Source: Ustulina deusta (taxonomy: Eukaryota > Ascomycota > Sordariomycetes > Xylariales > Xylariaceae). From it: a DNA stretch of 64,000 nt. The number at the start of each line of letters is the position of its first letter. Position 1 is the first letter of the stretch. The notes beneath the pieces are model-generated. The model was not told the DNA's origin and did not search any database. It saw only the letters and a list, made by a program, of their open reading frames with translations. Location: assembly GCA_023159155.1 (NCBI GenBank), contig JAJNNX010000005.1, positions 1,054,001-1,118,000 of the forward strand. The letters are read 5' to 3'. Made by a program: the position numbers and the translations under genes. Of this stretch, positions 23,901 to 36,082 are shown piece after piece.

Positions 23901-26157
23901 ATGATGACACCGGCGCAAATTGCAGCCAAAATCCAGGAGATTGCAATACCGCCTCCTCCAGGCTCGCCCTACGCTGTTCCTGTTCCCGGCACCGAGCGTG
24001 AAGGCCGCACGCCCATCTACCGCCACTGGAAATTTCAAGACAAACCCCTCCTCGCCACCTACGACCCGGAGACGCGCACTTTCTACGATCTTTTCGAGCA
24101 TAGTGCCAAGCACTTCCCTAATAGCAAGTGTTTGGGCACGCGACCCTGGAACCCGACCACCCAAAGCTGGGAGAACAAGTATGTCTGGAAGACGTATGCC
24201 GAGGTAGCTGCCCGCGCCAAGAACTTTGGATCTGGCGTCTTCGAACTTCATCGCCGCATTGGGATTCCTCCCGGCAACCATGGCGTCGGTCTTTGGAGTC
24301 AGAACCGTGCCGAGTGGCAAATTGCAGGTAAGCACTCTTCTTCCCCCTAGTCTGGCCATCTGAAGCTCTGCAGAAGCTGACCAATTGAACACAGATCTCG
24401 GTTTCGTCACCCAATCCCTCTTCTCAGTTTCCCTCTACGAGACCCTCGGCCCTGACACGTCCGAATTCATCATTAAGCATGCTGAACTTTCCTGCGTCGT
24501 GACCTCGCTGCCGCACGTCCCGCTTCTTCTGGCCCTTGCGCCGCGGATACCCCAGTTGAAGCTGATTATCTGCATGGACCCACTAGATGCTGGCGAACAG
24601 GCTGGATACTCCAAGAGGTCCATCTTGAATACCATCGCTGAACAGAATGGGGTCCAGGTCTGGTCCATGGATGAAGTAGAGGAGTTGGGGGCTAAGGTAG
24701 CACATCCTGCTCGCCCCCCTCGCCCTGAGGATATTATCACCATCAACTATACCTCTGGTACGACTGGCGATCCCAAGGGCGTCGTCCTCACGCACGCCAA
24801 CTGTGTGGCGGGTATTGCTGCTGGTCGGGCCACCGGCCAGTACTCGCGAAATGATACAAACATTTCATATCTACCAGTAGCCCATATCTATGGACGACTC
24901 ATTGACCAGACTGCACTGGGTGAGGGTGCCTCGATAGGTTACTTCCATGGGGACATGTTGGAACTTGTCGATGACTTGAAGATCCTCAAGCCCACGGGCT
25001 TTCCTTCGGTTCCACGTCTATTCAACCGTTTCAACATGGGTATTCGGGCCCAGACGGTTGAAGCTGATGGAGTCAGAGGGGCACTCTCTCGCCGCGTGAT
25101 TGACACAAAGCTGGCCAATATGAAGCTTCCGCCTGGCCAGGCTCATAACAAACACTTCCTTTACGATCGTATTTGGACCCCTAAGGTCCGGGCTGCTGTT
25201 GGCATGGATAGATGTCGCTCCATGGTGAGCGGGAGTGCACAATTAGATCCCGACGTCCAAGAGTTCCTCCGGGCTGCTTTCGGTAATAACTTTGCTTCAG
25301 GTTACGGTCTGACTGAGTCCTACGCATCTACATCTTGTCAATTGGAAGGTGATTTCTCACTAGGCAACAATGGCCCTCCACTGCCTAGTACCGAGGTGTG
25401 CCTAGAGTCCCAACCAGACCTTGAGTATTTCGTGACGGACAAACCACGGCCGCGTGGTGAACTTCTTCTACGGGGACACTCCATCTTCCGTGAGTATTAC
25501 AAGAACGAAGCCGAGACCACGAAGGCCCTTGACCCCGACGGATGGTTCCACACAGGCGATATCGCCGAATTCGACGAATTCGGACGTATTAGAATCATCG
25601 ACCGGAAGAAGAATGTTCTGAAGTTGTCCCAGGGAGAGTACATTTCGCCTGAGCGTATTGAGAATGTATATATGGGCAGTTCCAACCTGATCGCCATGGC
25701 TTATGTGCATGGTGAAGGCACTCAGTCTTCGCTGGTAGCTATCTTTGGAGTCGATCCGGTCAACTTTGCGCCTTTTGCAAGCAAGGTTCTAAAGCAACCC
25801 ATTGCTCCCGAAGATATCGCTGCTGTCAAGGACGCCGCCAAAGATGCCCGGGTAGTCAAGGCTGTTTTGAAGCATCTTGACGAGATTGGAAAGAAGCAGA
25901 AATTCAACGGTTACGAGCGAGTACGAAACTGTGTCTTGGACGTTGAGCCATTCAGCATCGAGAACGAGTTGTTGACGCCCACGTAAGTTCACTGAGTGGC
26001 TATTATCCCGTCATTTATCATGAACAAATAACCCGCTAACCCCTGTGACAGCCTAAAACTCAAGAGACCTCAAACTGCCAGGAAGTTTAAGGCTGAAATC
26101 GATAGAATGTACGTGGAGATCAACGAAGAGGCCTCCAAGATCAAGCCTAAGCTATAG
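23901..26157 (+). CDS. Long-chain acyl-CoA synthetase, probably peroxisomal
   Basis: 706 residues, three exons (23901-24327, 24395-25982, 26052-26157). It joins fatty acids to CoA through an acyl-AMP. Seen: NYTSGTTGDPKGVVLTH at about 260-276 (ATP/AMP P-loop), YLPVAHIYGR, SGYGLTESYAS, DGWFHTGDIAEFDEFGRIRI and IDRKKNVLKLSQGEYISPE (the FACS signature that contacts ATP and the fatty acid), then IENELLTPTLKLKRP near the end. The closing residues are KIKPKL, so the last three (PKL) fit a weak PTS1 peroxisomal signal, like the EKL ending of yeast Faa2. No transmembrane anchor is evident at the N-terminus. Two adjacent ATGs (23901 and 23904) are possible starts. The short final exon is what adds the PTS1-like tail. 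Confidence 0.93.
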
Positions 26158-26737
26158 AGAGCAGGCTAAGAGTAGATGGTATTCGTTGCTGTATTGTTAC
26201 CTAATTATGTAGTGATAGAGAAGCATAACACTATTTCATTGGAAACCAACTTTCACCGTCTTGTCCACCCAGAATCGCATACAGGTACCTCTTCCGCTCT
26301 ACTACGAGCCCGTAGGGTGTTTAGAGTAGCACCCCTGTCGCACTGTGTTCTCTGTCCTATGTTCTGTTTTTTCTCGGACGTTGCCGCAGTGTGTTTCGGT
26401 TTATCTTTGGTCTGTAGTGTGTAGGTCTGTTTGGTCTGTGCACAGCTGTCGTCGCACCCAAGTCTTTTTCTTTTGGTCTGTCAGCTTAGCTATTGGTATG
26501 CAGTTTAGCCACTTGCCCAGGTGGTACTGTGGGGAGTTGTATGGGCACACCCGCCAATCCTCCTGTCGGGCGCTGTGGCTTTACCCAGATATCACAGCTC
26601 GTCCTGGCCACAAGCTTAGGGTTTCCAGCTATACCATAGTATTACAGCTCTTTTTCTTGGGCGCTGGGCTCGTAAGGTTTGTTCGGCTCATCGCCGATGA
26701 CAATTTCGGCCATGCTCGACGATGGGGGACACTTGTT

Positions 26738-26816
26738 GGTCTGTATGGCTAGGTCCGTATAGCTATTGGTCTGTATAGCTATTGGTGTGTATTAGCTATT
26801 GGTCTGTATGGCTGCC
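26738..26816. repeat. Degenerate tandem repeat, about 16-bp unit GGTCTGTATAGCTATT
   Basis: Five units follow one another at 26738, 26752, 26768, 26784 and 26801, of 14-17 bases each, differing at a few positions (GGTCTGTATGGCTA, GGTCCGTATAGCTATT, GGTCTGTATAGCTATT, GGTGTGTATTAGCTATT, GGTCTGTATGGCTGCC). More isolated GGTCTGT copies lie upstream (26415-26480), and one related CTGTATGGCTA lies just after. Confidence 0.85.
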
Positions 26817-28695
26817 GGTCGCAAATCTGTATGGCTAGTATATTTGCTTAGAATGGAAATGAAAACAATCGGATGAAAAGGTTTAAACAGTGTCAAGCCT
26901 TTCGTAACTCAACGTGCTGTGGTGGCGCTTCCTGTCAGTTTACACCGTGGACACGAGTTGGTTTATCCCCTGGAAGCCTCGTGTTGCGAACTAGGTACCA
27001 TACCTACCATTTCGAAGACCGTTCTATCACTCTACAAAAGTTACGTATGCATAAACACTACGACCTGCTACTACTACTATTACCTAGTACTAGTAGGTAG
27101 GTAGCTTAATAAATCCGCACTACAATCACCTGCGGTGCCGGATGAGCTGAGCTTGAGCAAAAGCGGTGAGTACGCTAAGCCCAATTCGTCGTGCGCCTCA
27201 AAAGTCCGAGTAAGACCCACTCCATCCAATCTGGGTACATCTTCGTTTCTCTACCCTCCATCAGTTCACTATTTATACCAGACCGTTTGTCAAGGAGCCA
27301 TGCTTGCACATACTTCCAAACCCACAGCGCATGCAAAAATATGCCGATTGAAGCAGTCGGCGAGAAGCTATGGATTCAAAGCCCTCCTCGCATGCGATAA
27401 GATATTAATACCGAGATTTATTACTCTTACCTATTGAAGTGGACTACATGATTGTTCCGATATGGGCACCTCACTACCCTTATTACACATCGAGATAGGC
27501 TGAGCATACACTGCCACTGCAATTGAGGAAGCACTTGGAGCCAGGGAGACTTAACTACCTAGTTACTTGAGATAATCAATACAAATCCATTGAATTTTGC
27601 GTAATGAACTCACCGACTCGTGCCCAGCAGTGAGGCGACGGTTCCCGTGTCACGGTACGTATATCATAGCTGCAGACAGGTCAAGCGCCCGACTTGACTA
27701 CGTTCTACTTTTGTAGTGAAGGTCCCGGCCAAAAAAAAAATACAAATCGATGAGAGGTATATTGTAGACTGAATGGGCTTTGCCTAGTATTCCATGTACT
27801 AGCCTCCATCTCAACTAGATGGATGCAACGTGACAGCATTTCAGCGTTGCATTCTACCATCGCCGCATCCATTGCCGCACCCTTATCCATATCCCTGGCA
27901 TCCGGGTCCTCACATACGTAGTAACAGGTCTAGGTGGTTCCGAAAGTCTGTCCAGGATCGTACTTCTGGGCCTGTTAATTATGGCCTTTGTAGTCCGACA
28001 TCCTCCCGAGCGACGAGGCCGTCCTGTGCAGATTGTCTCGGTCCCGATTCCCCTTTCGATGGCGGTGCGGAGATCTGTCTTCGGACAGGACAAGAGTATT
28101 TGCCTTGCGCTACCTACGAGTATAAACCTACCCTTGCGTGAATTCCGGTTTCGATTTTCTCGTTTCATGTCCCACAAGCCGGCGCAAATGTATTGTTTTC
28201 AGTGTCAAAGATAACCTAGGTGAAGGAGTCACTATATATACTGTAATTACAAGGTACAAACAAGCCTTTCCATCGTGTATGTGATGAGGCTCTCCCACCT
28301 CACTCTCAAGTTAAGCAAGCTGAATGTAACGCTCATATACCTACTACTTCATCATTCAGCTAGCCAGAGGGGAACGAGAGGGAAGGGGTGTGGGCAAGTG
28401 TTTAGAAGTATGTATATATAGAGGAAGTTATGTACGAAGGAAGCATTTCTACCCCGCGTTGAAGATATAACGTTCTACTTTTGCCGGCAGTGCAGCGGTA
28501 GGTATGGTGCAGTACCGTTCCGTTCCGTGACAATAGGCGACGCGAAATGTGGTATACACTTGCGACAGAACCTGATACTATGAAGGGTGTATTGAGAACG
28601 CCCGAAGGAGCCGGATTGAAAAGACGCGCGGCATGGTCGAAGCGACAAACTCCGAATACAATGGCTTGTTTCTGTGCCAATAGACAAACCATCTA

Positions 28696-28970
28696 ATCAC
28701 CCAGAATAAAGGCCCCTCCAGTAAAGGGAATAGCATTCCGGGTTCTGGTGGGATCGAGCCAGTGGGATGCAGATCCTCCGGAAAGAACCTCTACAACATG
28801 TTTCCTATGTTCTGCAGCTGCTTCTGTGTTGCATCGCAACGCTGCGTTGACCATCCCGATCAGCGCTGGGTCGACGCCAATGAAGAGCATACCTTGCTTT
28901 TTATGTTCATTGCCTCCCGCCAGGTCATATCCCTGAAAGCGATTTATAGGTCGAACTGTTTAATCAGACC
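28696..28970 (-). other. Unidentified coding-like segment
   Basis: The minus frame reads GMLFIGVDPALIGMVNAAL and then HWLDPTRTRNAIPFTGGAF before a stop at 28693-28695. Composition and residue order look protein-like, and another frame (VLNTPFIVSGSVASVYH) is open directly downstream to 28402. No start, introns or family could be fixed. It may be the remains of a gene or a missed multi-exon gene. Confidence 0.25.
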
Positions 28971-30235
28971 CAGGTTGGCTGGGCTTTCTTGATCTGGACG
29001 AGCAAGGAGGCGAGGCCACGGCAACAAGATGTCTAGCCAAAAGAACAGTAGTGTTGAAGGCCGCTCCCGTATCAAATATTCCATTGCTTTCCTTGTTCCC
29101 AATGCAACGTGAGTGCCTCGTATCCTCGTAGACAGCCTACTCGGTTCAGCTGAACTGGTCCTCCCGAATCTCCACCTCTCCACGCCACACCTACACATAT
29201 GTGACCTCCCCCCCTTTGCCCTCTCCCACTTTTTGGCTGCTGAGATAGCTAAGGGTATATTTGGCGGTATACAAGTACTATGCGATTGTTACTGGTACCA
29301 CACCCTGTTCGCGTGCCTTATAAGGCTTAGTATATTAGCCCCGTATTTGGCACATCGGCATTGAGTCCGCCCTCGGCCATACACTACTTAGAACTGCTGG
29401 ATAGACAGATGTTTGCAGGGATATTTTTCCCCGGATGAGCAGAGGCCTCATGTGACAACGCCAGCCACCCCCTCTCTTCCCAGATACAACCAGCGATCTC
29501 TGCTAGTGAAGATCCGTTACCACATTCCACGACACACTTTGGGGGGGGAAGGGGGAGGGGATCAAATTAGCCCGCTATTCTGCCCTGCCAACCACAATTG
29601 CAGTCCGCAAGCTGGATCCAGGTGTAGGACAAAGAAGGCGTTCTGTATGCATGTATAGTAGAGATCGTCAACATACCTACATGTAGTTAGTCTAAGCTCC
29701 TTGCGCAATAGCGAGTACTTATCTACGTACCAGCCAATTCCAAGCCAGCCGGTCAGTTCGCGTCCCCCTTTCCCCAACGAAACCGGTGTTACATCAAAAC
29801 AGGTTCTAGTACCTAACTTCGCCACCACTCCAATACCCACCTCTTGCGGAAGATACAATAGGTACTGGGGTAGAGTAGATGAGTAGGCTGATTCAGGTGG
29901 CGAATGATTTGGAAAGAAGATTATGTGGTCCGCCTTGCCTTGCCCTGATACTGTTATAGCATTGGGGAGAAAAGCGAAGTTGTAGGAGAGATGGAGACTA
30001 CTACCTATTGACGGAATCCACCGTGAGGGGTAATATAGACACTGTCCTTCGTACCTTCCTACAATACCCTCCAGAGTCTGAGGGCAAGATGATAAGCTTT
30101 CGTTCACTCAGATACCGAAGTCTTTCATACACTCAAACGCAATAGAAATACTGAGCCTTGTCTTCTCCTTTGCTGCCACGGACTTCGTACGCCTATGGGA
30201 GTATCGCCAGGGGGTGAGTGCCCTTGATTGCTTCA

Positions 30236-33200
30236 ATGGTATGTAACGGATGTGCAATGTGAAGTGAGCAGGCTGATCGTTTCCCCAGTCAATATTTCAA
30301 TTACACCCAGATGCCACCAGGCAGCTTGATTCCAGTGGAGGGGACATTATTATAGAGAGGGTAGAGTGAGCTACTCTGCTAGCCTTGTTAGAAGCCTAAT
30401 CTCACACTTTTTACAGCATCATAGCCGTGTCTGGCATTGGGGATAACACTCTGCCGGATATACAGAACTCAAGGCACCTTTGGCTACGGGATACTTTCCC
30501 GATAGACTTCCCTCATACACGAGTCCTACTATTTCGTCAAGATGAAAGTTCCATCCATGCGAAATGCGATAGTCTCCATCAACTTTCTCACCCCTCCCAC
30601 TTCCTAGATATTCTTCTTAGGTCACGGAGGCGGGATCCATTCCGCCCCATCATATTTATTGTTGATAGCACAAGGTCTATCTTTTTTAGAGGCGTCCTTG
30701 CCGAAGCTTCTCGCACGCCACCCTACGGATCGATCCAGCAGTCGGTGCGAGGGGTTGTTTTTCTCTCGACTGCCGGTGATGCAACTATCTATTCACCACC
30801 ACTCAAATCATGTGCTTGGATAGCAGAACACTCAGCAGCACTCGTCAGACCTCATTGTGATCAACGATGCTCCATATCGTTACGAAAAACACCAGTCGAT
30901 TCCCTTGAACCCCTAAACGGCACGCCACCCCCCAAGTACCTAGATACGCTCTTGACTGTATCGCTGTTCAGTTCGGGACCTTCAACGGTAAGCGCGGATT
31001 TCATTCAAATTCTCCTGTCTGAAACTCCCAACCGAATCTAATAGTCGGGGCTAGACATCTCTCAATGGCACGGGCTTTGGTGCCCGCTCGTCACCAGAGA
31101 ACACATCGGCAGTCGTCCTGTATGGGAGAAACATTACTTTTCATTCTCTCGACCAGACCCAATACCGTATCCTGCGTGATAGGATATCTTGGCTACTCCA
31201 ACGGATCTACGAAGCGGGTAAGTGAAGCCATATACGAGTAGCTCTCACAAGGCTAATGGCGTACCAGAGCCAAAAATTCTTGAAATAGACTACGAGGACC
31301 TCCAATGGTTACACCATCTATACCCAGATGGCCTCCTCTCAAGAGAGAACGATATCCTAGGTCCTTTGGATGGAACCTGTGCGTGGATCTGGTCGAACTC
31401 GACCTTCAACGCCTGGCTCAGTTCGGAAAATGAACGGACTTTTTTGATATCAGGCAAACCAGGTGCTGGAAAGTCGGTCTTAGCGAAATACATTGCCAGA
31501 TCTCTTGCGGCCGAGGACTACTCTTCTCATCAGTTCTCTGAAAAATCCCTAATACCATCGCGCTACACACGTCGTGTTGCTCGGTTTTACTGCGACTACA
31601 AATCCCCACCTCGAAATGCAGAAAGCATCTTTCGGTATATATTACACCAGCTCTTGGCTAACCAGCCGTCTGTAATCAAGCGCATCACTCCATACGTAAA
31701 ATCTACGCGCGATTGGTCCCTTAGAAAAACAATCACCCTGACACAGTTATACCTACGCTTGGCCGAACACGAAATGGTATATCTTGTTCTCGACGGCGTG
31801 GATGAATGCGATGAGGCTGTTCAGCGAGATATATGCAATACCATGGAGAAATGGAGTTGTGTGCCAATTGAGAGTCGTCCAGCACAACCTAAAGTATTAG
31901 TGACGAGCCGTCCATATGCAAGACATCATTCACCCTTGCGACGCATGGGACATGGAATCGACCTCTCTGAAAACGAATGCGCCCCAGGATTAAGTCACGA
32001 CGCATTTTTGGTCGTAGGTGCCGAAATGGCGTCACTCTGGCTCGACGAGAGCATGGTTACGGCATTGACGCCAACCATTGAGAAGCTCATTTTCGGCAAG
32101 GACACCGCCGGCGTGCTATTGTGGGCTAGGCTCGCCAACAACTCAGCTCGGGTGTCGAAATGGGCGCAGCTGGATGCGGATAGTCTTCTTCGTTACCTTA
32201 CAAATCTACCAACTGACCTCTTCGCCCTATATCACTCGATCTTTGATCATCTCCAGAGCGAAAATCCTCACCAATGCCAAATAACATTAAGAGTTCTTTC
32301 TTGGATATGCGTCTCTAAACGACCCTTGACCATTCAGGAACTTGAAGATGTTGTTGAAATCGAAGGTAGTTGTCGTGATTCTCACCCCTGGCGGGTACCA
32401 CACGTGGGCATCAGGACTGAGGGTTACGGGTTAAACCGCTCTCACGAACGCTCCTGCATCTTGAACCTCGGTATTGTCCTTGAACCCAGGGCAGAAAACA
32501 GAGTTCGATTCATCCACCAAAGTGTTCAAGATTTTCTGCTTGGCGATGGACATGAAAAAGAACAGCGCCATTTCCTCGCCGGATCCGCCAGCGACATTCA
32601 CTCGCGAGTTGCACATCACTGCTTTTCAGTCCTAGCACACACAACCACCAGGGTGAATTCAGGTACCGAACAAGAATTGAGCGCTGGGTGGATAGTCACA
32701 CTCCCGGAAGAGCACGCACTTCTAGATTACGCAGGAACATATTGGCACGACCACTTCACGGCGGGGAGAAAGCACGACATAAATCTGACAAGATAATTTG
32801 ATACCCTCACCAATCCAAAATCCCATTTTTTAAATTTTTGGTTCAACATTTGGTGGGGGAGTCACCTCACACAGGGAAGCAAGGCTCCTGGTGCGCCAAA
32901 GTATCTCACCAGAGGCACCGTCCTCTCATTTTTGGGAATGTACCAAGAGATCGACCAGTTACTTCGACTCAAGGGCATGGAAGTGGATGAATGTACAAGT
33001 TGGGAGCAACAATGGACGCCGTTGTCGGCAGCAGCTTGGAGTGGACATGTCGCCGTAGTCGACCTTCTGCTGCACTATGGTCTTAAATGTCAAAGTCATC
33101 TGCGCCAGAGGTCGCAGGCTCTAATATACGCCATCGATAGAGGCCATACGGATGTTGCAAAGGCGATTTTAAAAGCCTCTACCAGTCTAGGCATAAGTTC

Positions 33201-35721
33201 GGACATACTCGAGACCGCTACTTTCGAATCGGCCCGAGCACGTAACCTGAGGCTTATGAAATGGTTAGTTGAAGGTGGTGCAAACGTCAACACGCATAGG
33301 GGCGGCAGAAGCCTGTTAGATATCGCCCTAAGCGAGGGCGATATAGCAATTACCGAAATACTTCTTGATGCGGGAGCGGATGTTCATCAAGCATTGCATC
33401 TAACTCCTGCCATACAATCCGGCGCTGTCGAGAAACTCCGGCTTCTTGTGAAATCTGGTTGGGAAACAAAACAAGCCGACGAACACGGCCAAACTGCGCT
33501 TCATATCGCAGCTTTATATGCAAACCAGGAGATTGTCCGGCTTCTGCTTGAGTTTGGTGCCTCTGTTGACAGACTGGACAATATGGGTCACACAGCCCTC
33601 CACCATGGGGTTTGCTCCGGTGATATCGCGGTTGTGAAGCTGTTGAGTCGCTCTGGACTTAAACCTTCAACTGAGGACCTTATGGCAGCTTGCGAGCAAG
33701 CTTCTGTGCAAGTTGTCGAGTATTTGCTTAGTCTTGGGTTGAATGCAAGCTCCACTCTGGATGGAAGATCGGCTATCCATCACGCCCTCAGTAACGAGCG
33801 CTCCAAATATGGAATTGCGCATCGGGGCATTCCGTCTAATGAAGAATCTAGAACATCAATTATCTCTTCGCTTCTTAAAATGGGAGCCGATGTGCAGTAC
33901 AAGGACTGTTTGGGAAATACTGCGCTCCATTATTCCTGCAACAGATGCGACAAACGCGTAAGCCGACTGCTGCTCGATCACGGTGCTGATCCGGACCAAA
34001 TTAATAGAGGCGGAGACACTCCATTGGATCTTGCAGTCATCCATGGTGATCCTGAGTTGACCCTGCTGTTGCTCAACTCAACTCACTCAAAAGCGAGAGC
34101 CACTAACACCACATGGAAAAACGCCTTGAAAAGCAGCAACGTTGATGCTATACGATGTTTATTCGAGAAGGGCCTATTCCCAAAACCTCAGAACCTCTGC
34201 CCTCGACCTTCTGAGGTATTCCAATACTTTGTCAGGTCAGACAGCGGCCCGGATCGTTTTGTAGAAGCGCTTAATCAGCTTAAGGAGCTGCCAATCACCG
34301 ATTTATCTAACATCGAGGTGGATACAGAGAATGCCTACTCTCTATCAAATACAATCAAAGAGCGGTTCGAAGACTTCACTGGAACACTGTGGGATTGGTC
34401 ACCCTTCCAGGACCCCGTTCCACGCCTGAAAGGCCACGAGGCTTGGGTGCGATGGGGGTACACTTCCGTAAGCTGTGACCTACGAGCAAGATATTTGATC
34501 AATTACTAACTCTCACGGCGGTGTCCACAGATTCATCGTAAAAAGGTTCCTCTTCAAATTGGAGAAAATATCAAAGAGTTGCAGTCATACGTTACAATGT
34601 TGGCAAGTCTAGAACCTAAGACGGAACACGAAGAACGGCACGGATCCTCGACGACCCTGGCTTTGACTCCGAGAACCCATCGAAACGAATCTTCTTCGAG
34701 AAGATCATGGGCGCTTTGCAAACCTACAAGCCTCACACACGGAGAAAACTTCCCTCCGATATCTGCAGCCCAGCTCGGCACCGAGGGTGTACCACCGGAG
34801 CTGCCGCTGATGAATAGCTCATCAAGCAGTATGGGAGGATGCCGGAGAAGGTGCTCTTCGCTTCCGGGTCATTGGACGTGGTCTCAGGGGCCCGACGAAC
34901 CCGGACGACCTGGAGCTAGCGATACTCAAGTTCGTGAGCATGGTTCTTTCGTTCTGTGCATGCCAAAACCCTCGCGTCTCGAACACATTGATATGAAAGC
35001 CATCAACAACGATTCTCAGTTCCTAGATGCTCTTCTTCGGATATATGAAAAGAATAGGGGTTTCTTCAAGAGATTTCTTTCCATCATGCGCTTCCATCAT
35101 TGGGGGTTTGACAAAGTGACTCTTCCATCGGATCTAATCAAACAGAAACAGTTTGTCTAACAAGTTATCTAGTACACTCGATTTGATAGGAAGATTTTTC
35201 CAACTTCCAACGGGTCAGGAAAAGACACCTATCTCCTGACGGAAGCTCCACACGACAAGGAATACGAGTTCAAAAGGGTGAATGATATCCACTCGCCGCC
35301 CATTCGACAGCGAATCTTCTTCCATCACTACATATGCTACATGAAACGCAACCGAAGGGCCACGGCATTGGGCTCGACGACACCCGATTTAGAGCCCGGG
35401 AACCCCGATCTATGTTATCAATGCAGGGAGCTTATGGATAGAGTACCTAAGAGGCACCACCAATGGCCCCTATGTACCGATGACTACGACGAGGCTTACG
35501 GGCTATCTGCCTTTGAATTGCCTTGCCTATTGTGGTTTATTGGCTATAGCCTCGTGATATTTGCAGCTGCGACCGTGTTCGTGTGGCTGTGGCTCTCTTT
35601 TTGGGGCCACAGTGGTGACCTGCAAGGTGCAACGATCCCGGCGACATTTTTTCTCATGATCTGGACATTCATGTATCAGAGAGTTAGGGGTAAGCGCTGG
35701 AACAGAGACGAAGAATATTGA
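30236..35721 (+). CDS. NOD-like receptor: hydrolase-like domain, NACHT, ankyrin repeats, membrane tail; interrupted by in-frame TAA
   Basis: A fungal NLR, possibly non-functional as a full-length protein. Tentative exons: 30236-30238, 30289-30365, 30417-30987, 31055-31217, 31268-34467, 34531-35115, 35173-35721. Domains: (1) alpha/beta-hydrolase-like effector (DIIAVSGIGD, LWLRDTFPIDFPHTRVLLF, RPIIFIVDSTRSIFFRGVL), whose nucleophile elbow is VDSTR rather than GHSxG; (2) NACHT NTPase with P-loop ISGKPGAGKS (31447-31476, about residue 332) and Walker B VYLVLDGVDECD (31777-31812); (3) roughly ten ankyrin repeats at about 33000-34100 (TALHIAALYANQEIVRLLL); (4) a C-terminal part with two hydrophobic segments (about 35505-35690). 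Codon 781 is TAA (32794-32796); the frame then continues into the ankyrins, so a 780-residue protein with hydrolase-like plus NACHT parts would result. The first exon (only ATG) and 34531-34970 are uncertain. NLRs of this type act in non-self recognition and cell death in fungi. Confidence 0.7.
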
Positions 35722-35890
35722 ACAAGGCACCAGTTGGAAATCTGCTATTTGGTTAAAAGTTTGGGGCATAAATAGGGGGGGGGGGGATTGTGTCACGATC
35801 TTGGGATCGCTATTGTAATTGTTAACGTCTGATGCTTAGAACAGGGCTACCCTCCAACACTACCAACACTGCCGCCTTTAGCCTTCAATT

Positions 35891-36082
35891 ATGGACGGAG
35901 GTTTTCTGCATGAGGAACGATTTGCAGAAAAGCTAATGTTAAAGTTGGAAGGAATGAATGAAATGAATGACAATAAGAAGATCAAGGCAGAGGCATGTCA
36001 AATCGGGTTAGTTTCTTTGATCATGTACCTTGCAATTCTGGCGTTTCTGATTGGCCATGACCCATTTTTGATAAGAACCTAA
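35891..36082 (+). CDS. Small hypothetical single-helix protein
   Basis: A 63-codon frame with an ATG in AATTATGG context. The first half is charged (KLMLKLEGMNEMNDNKKIK) and the second has one hydrophobic segment (IGLVSLIMYLAILAFLI). It starts 170 bp after the NLR stop and ends in DPFLIRT. No family is recognised. It may be a true small membrane protein, an extra exon of the NLR or a chance frame. Confidence 0.25.
   Translation: MDGGFLHEERFAEKLMLKLEGMNEMNDNKKIKAEACQIGLVSLIMYLAILAFLIGHDPFLIRT

Larger units (their letters stand above)
26158..30235. other. Intergenic, gene-poor 4 kb
   Basis: No named gene. It holds GGTCTGT-rich repeats (26415-26840), a coding-like minus segment near 28696-28970, a G/A run near 29540-29560 and scattered TACCTA motifs. 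Other frames, including a 181-codon minus frame at 29562-30107, lack coding signs. Confidence 0.45.

Noticed and set aside
29562..30107. 181-codon minus frame upstream of the NLR
   Set aside because: No recognisable domain and composition like the surrounding non-coding DNA.
35158..35172. Two further in-frame stops (TAA, TAG) in the NLR, first taken as RIP-type nonsense codons
   Set aside because: A 57-nt intron 35116-35172 (donor GTGACT, branch-like TCTAAC, acceptor ATCTAG) removes both in phase and restores the expected FHHWGFDK-YTRFD join, so they are intronic.
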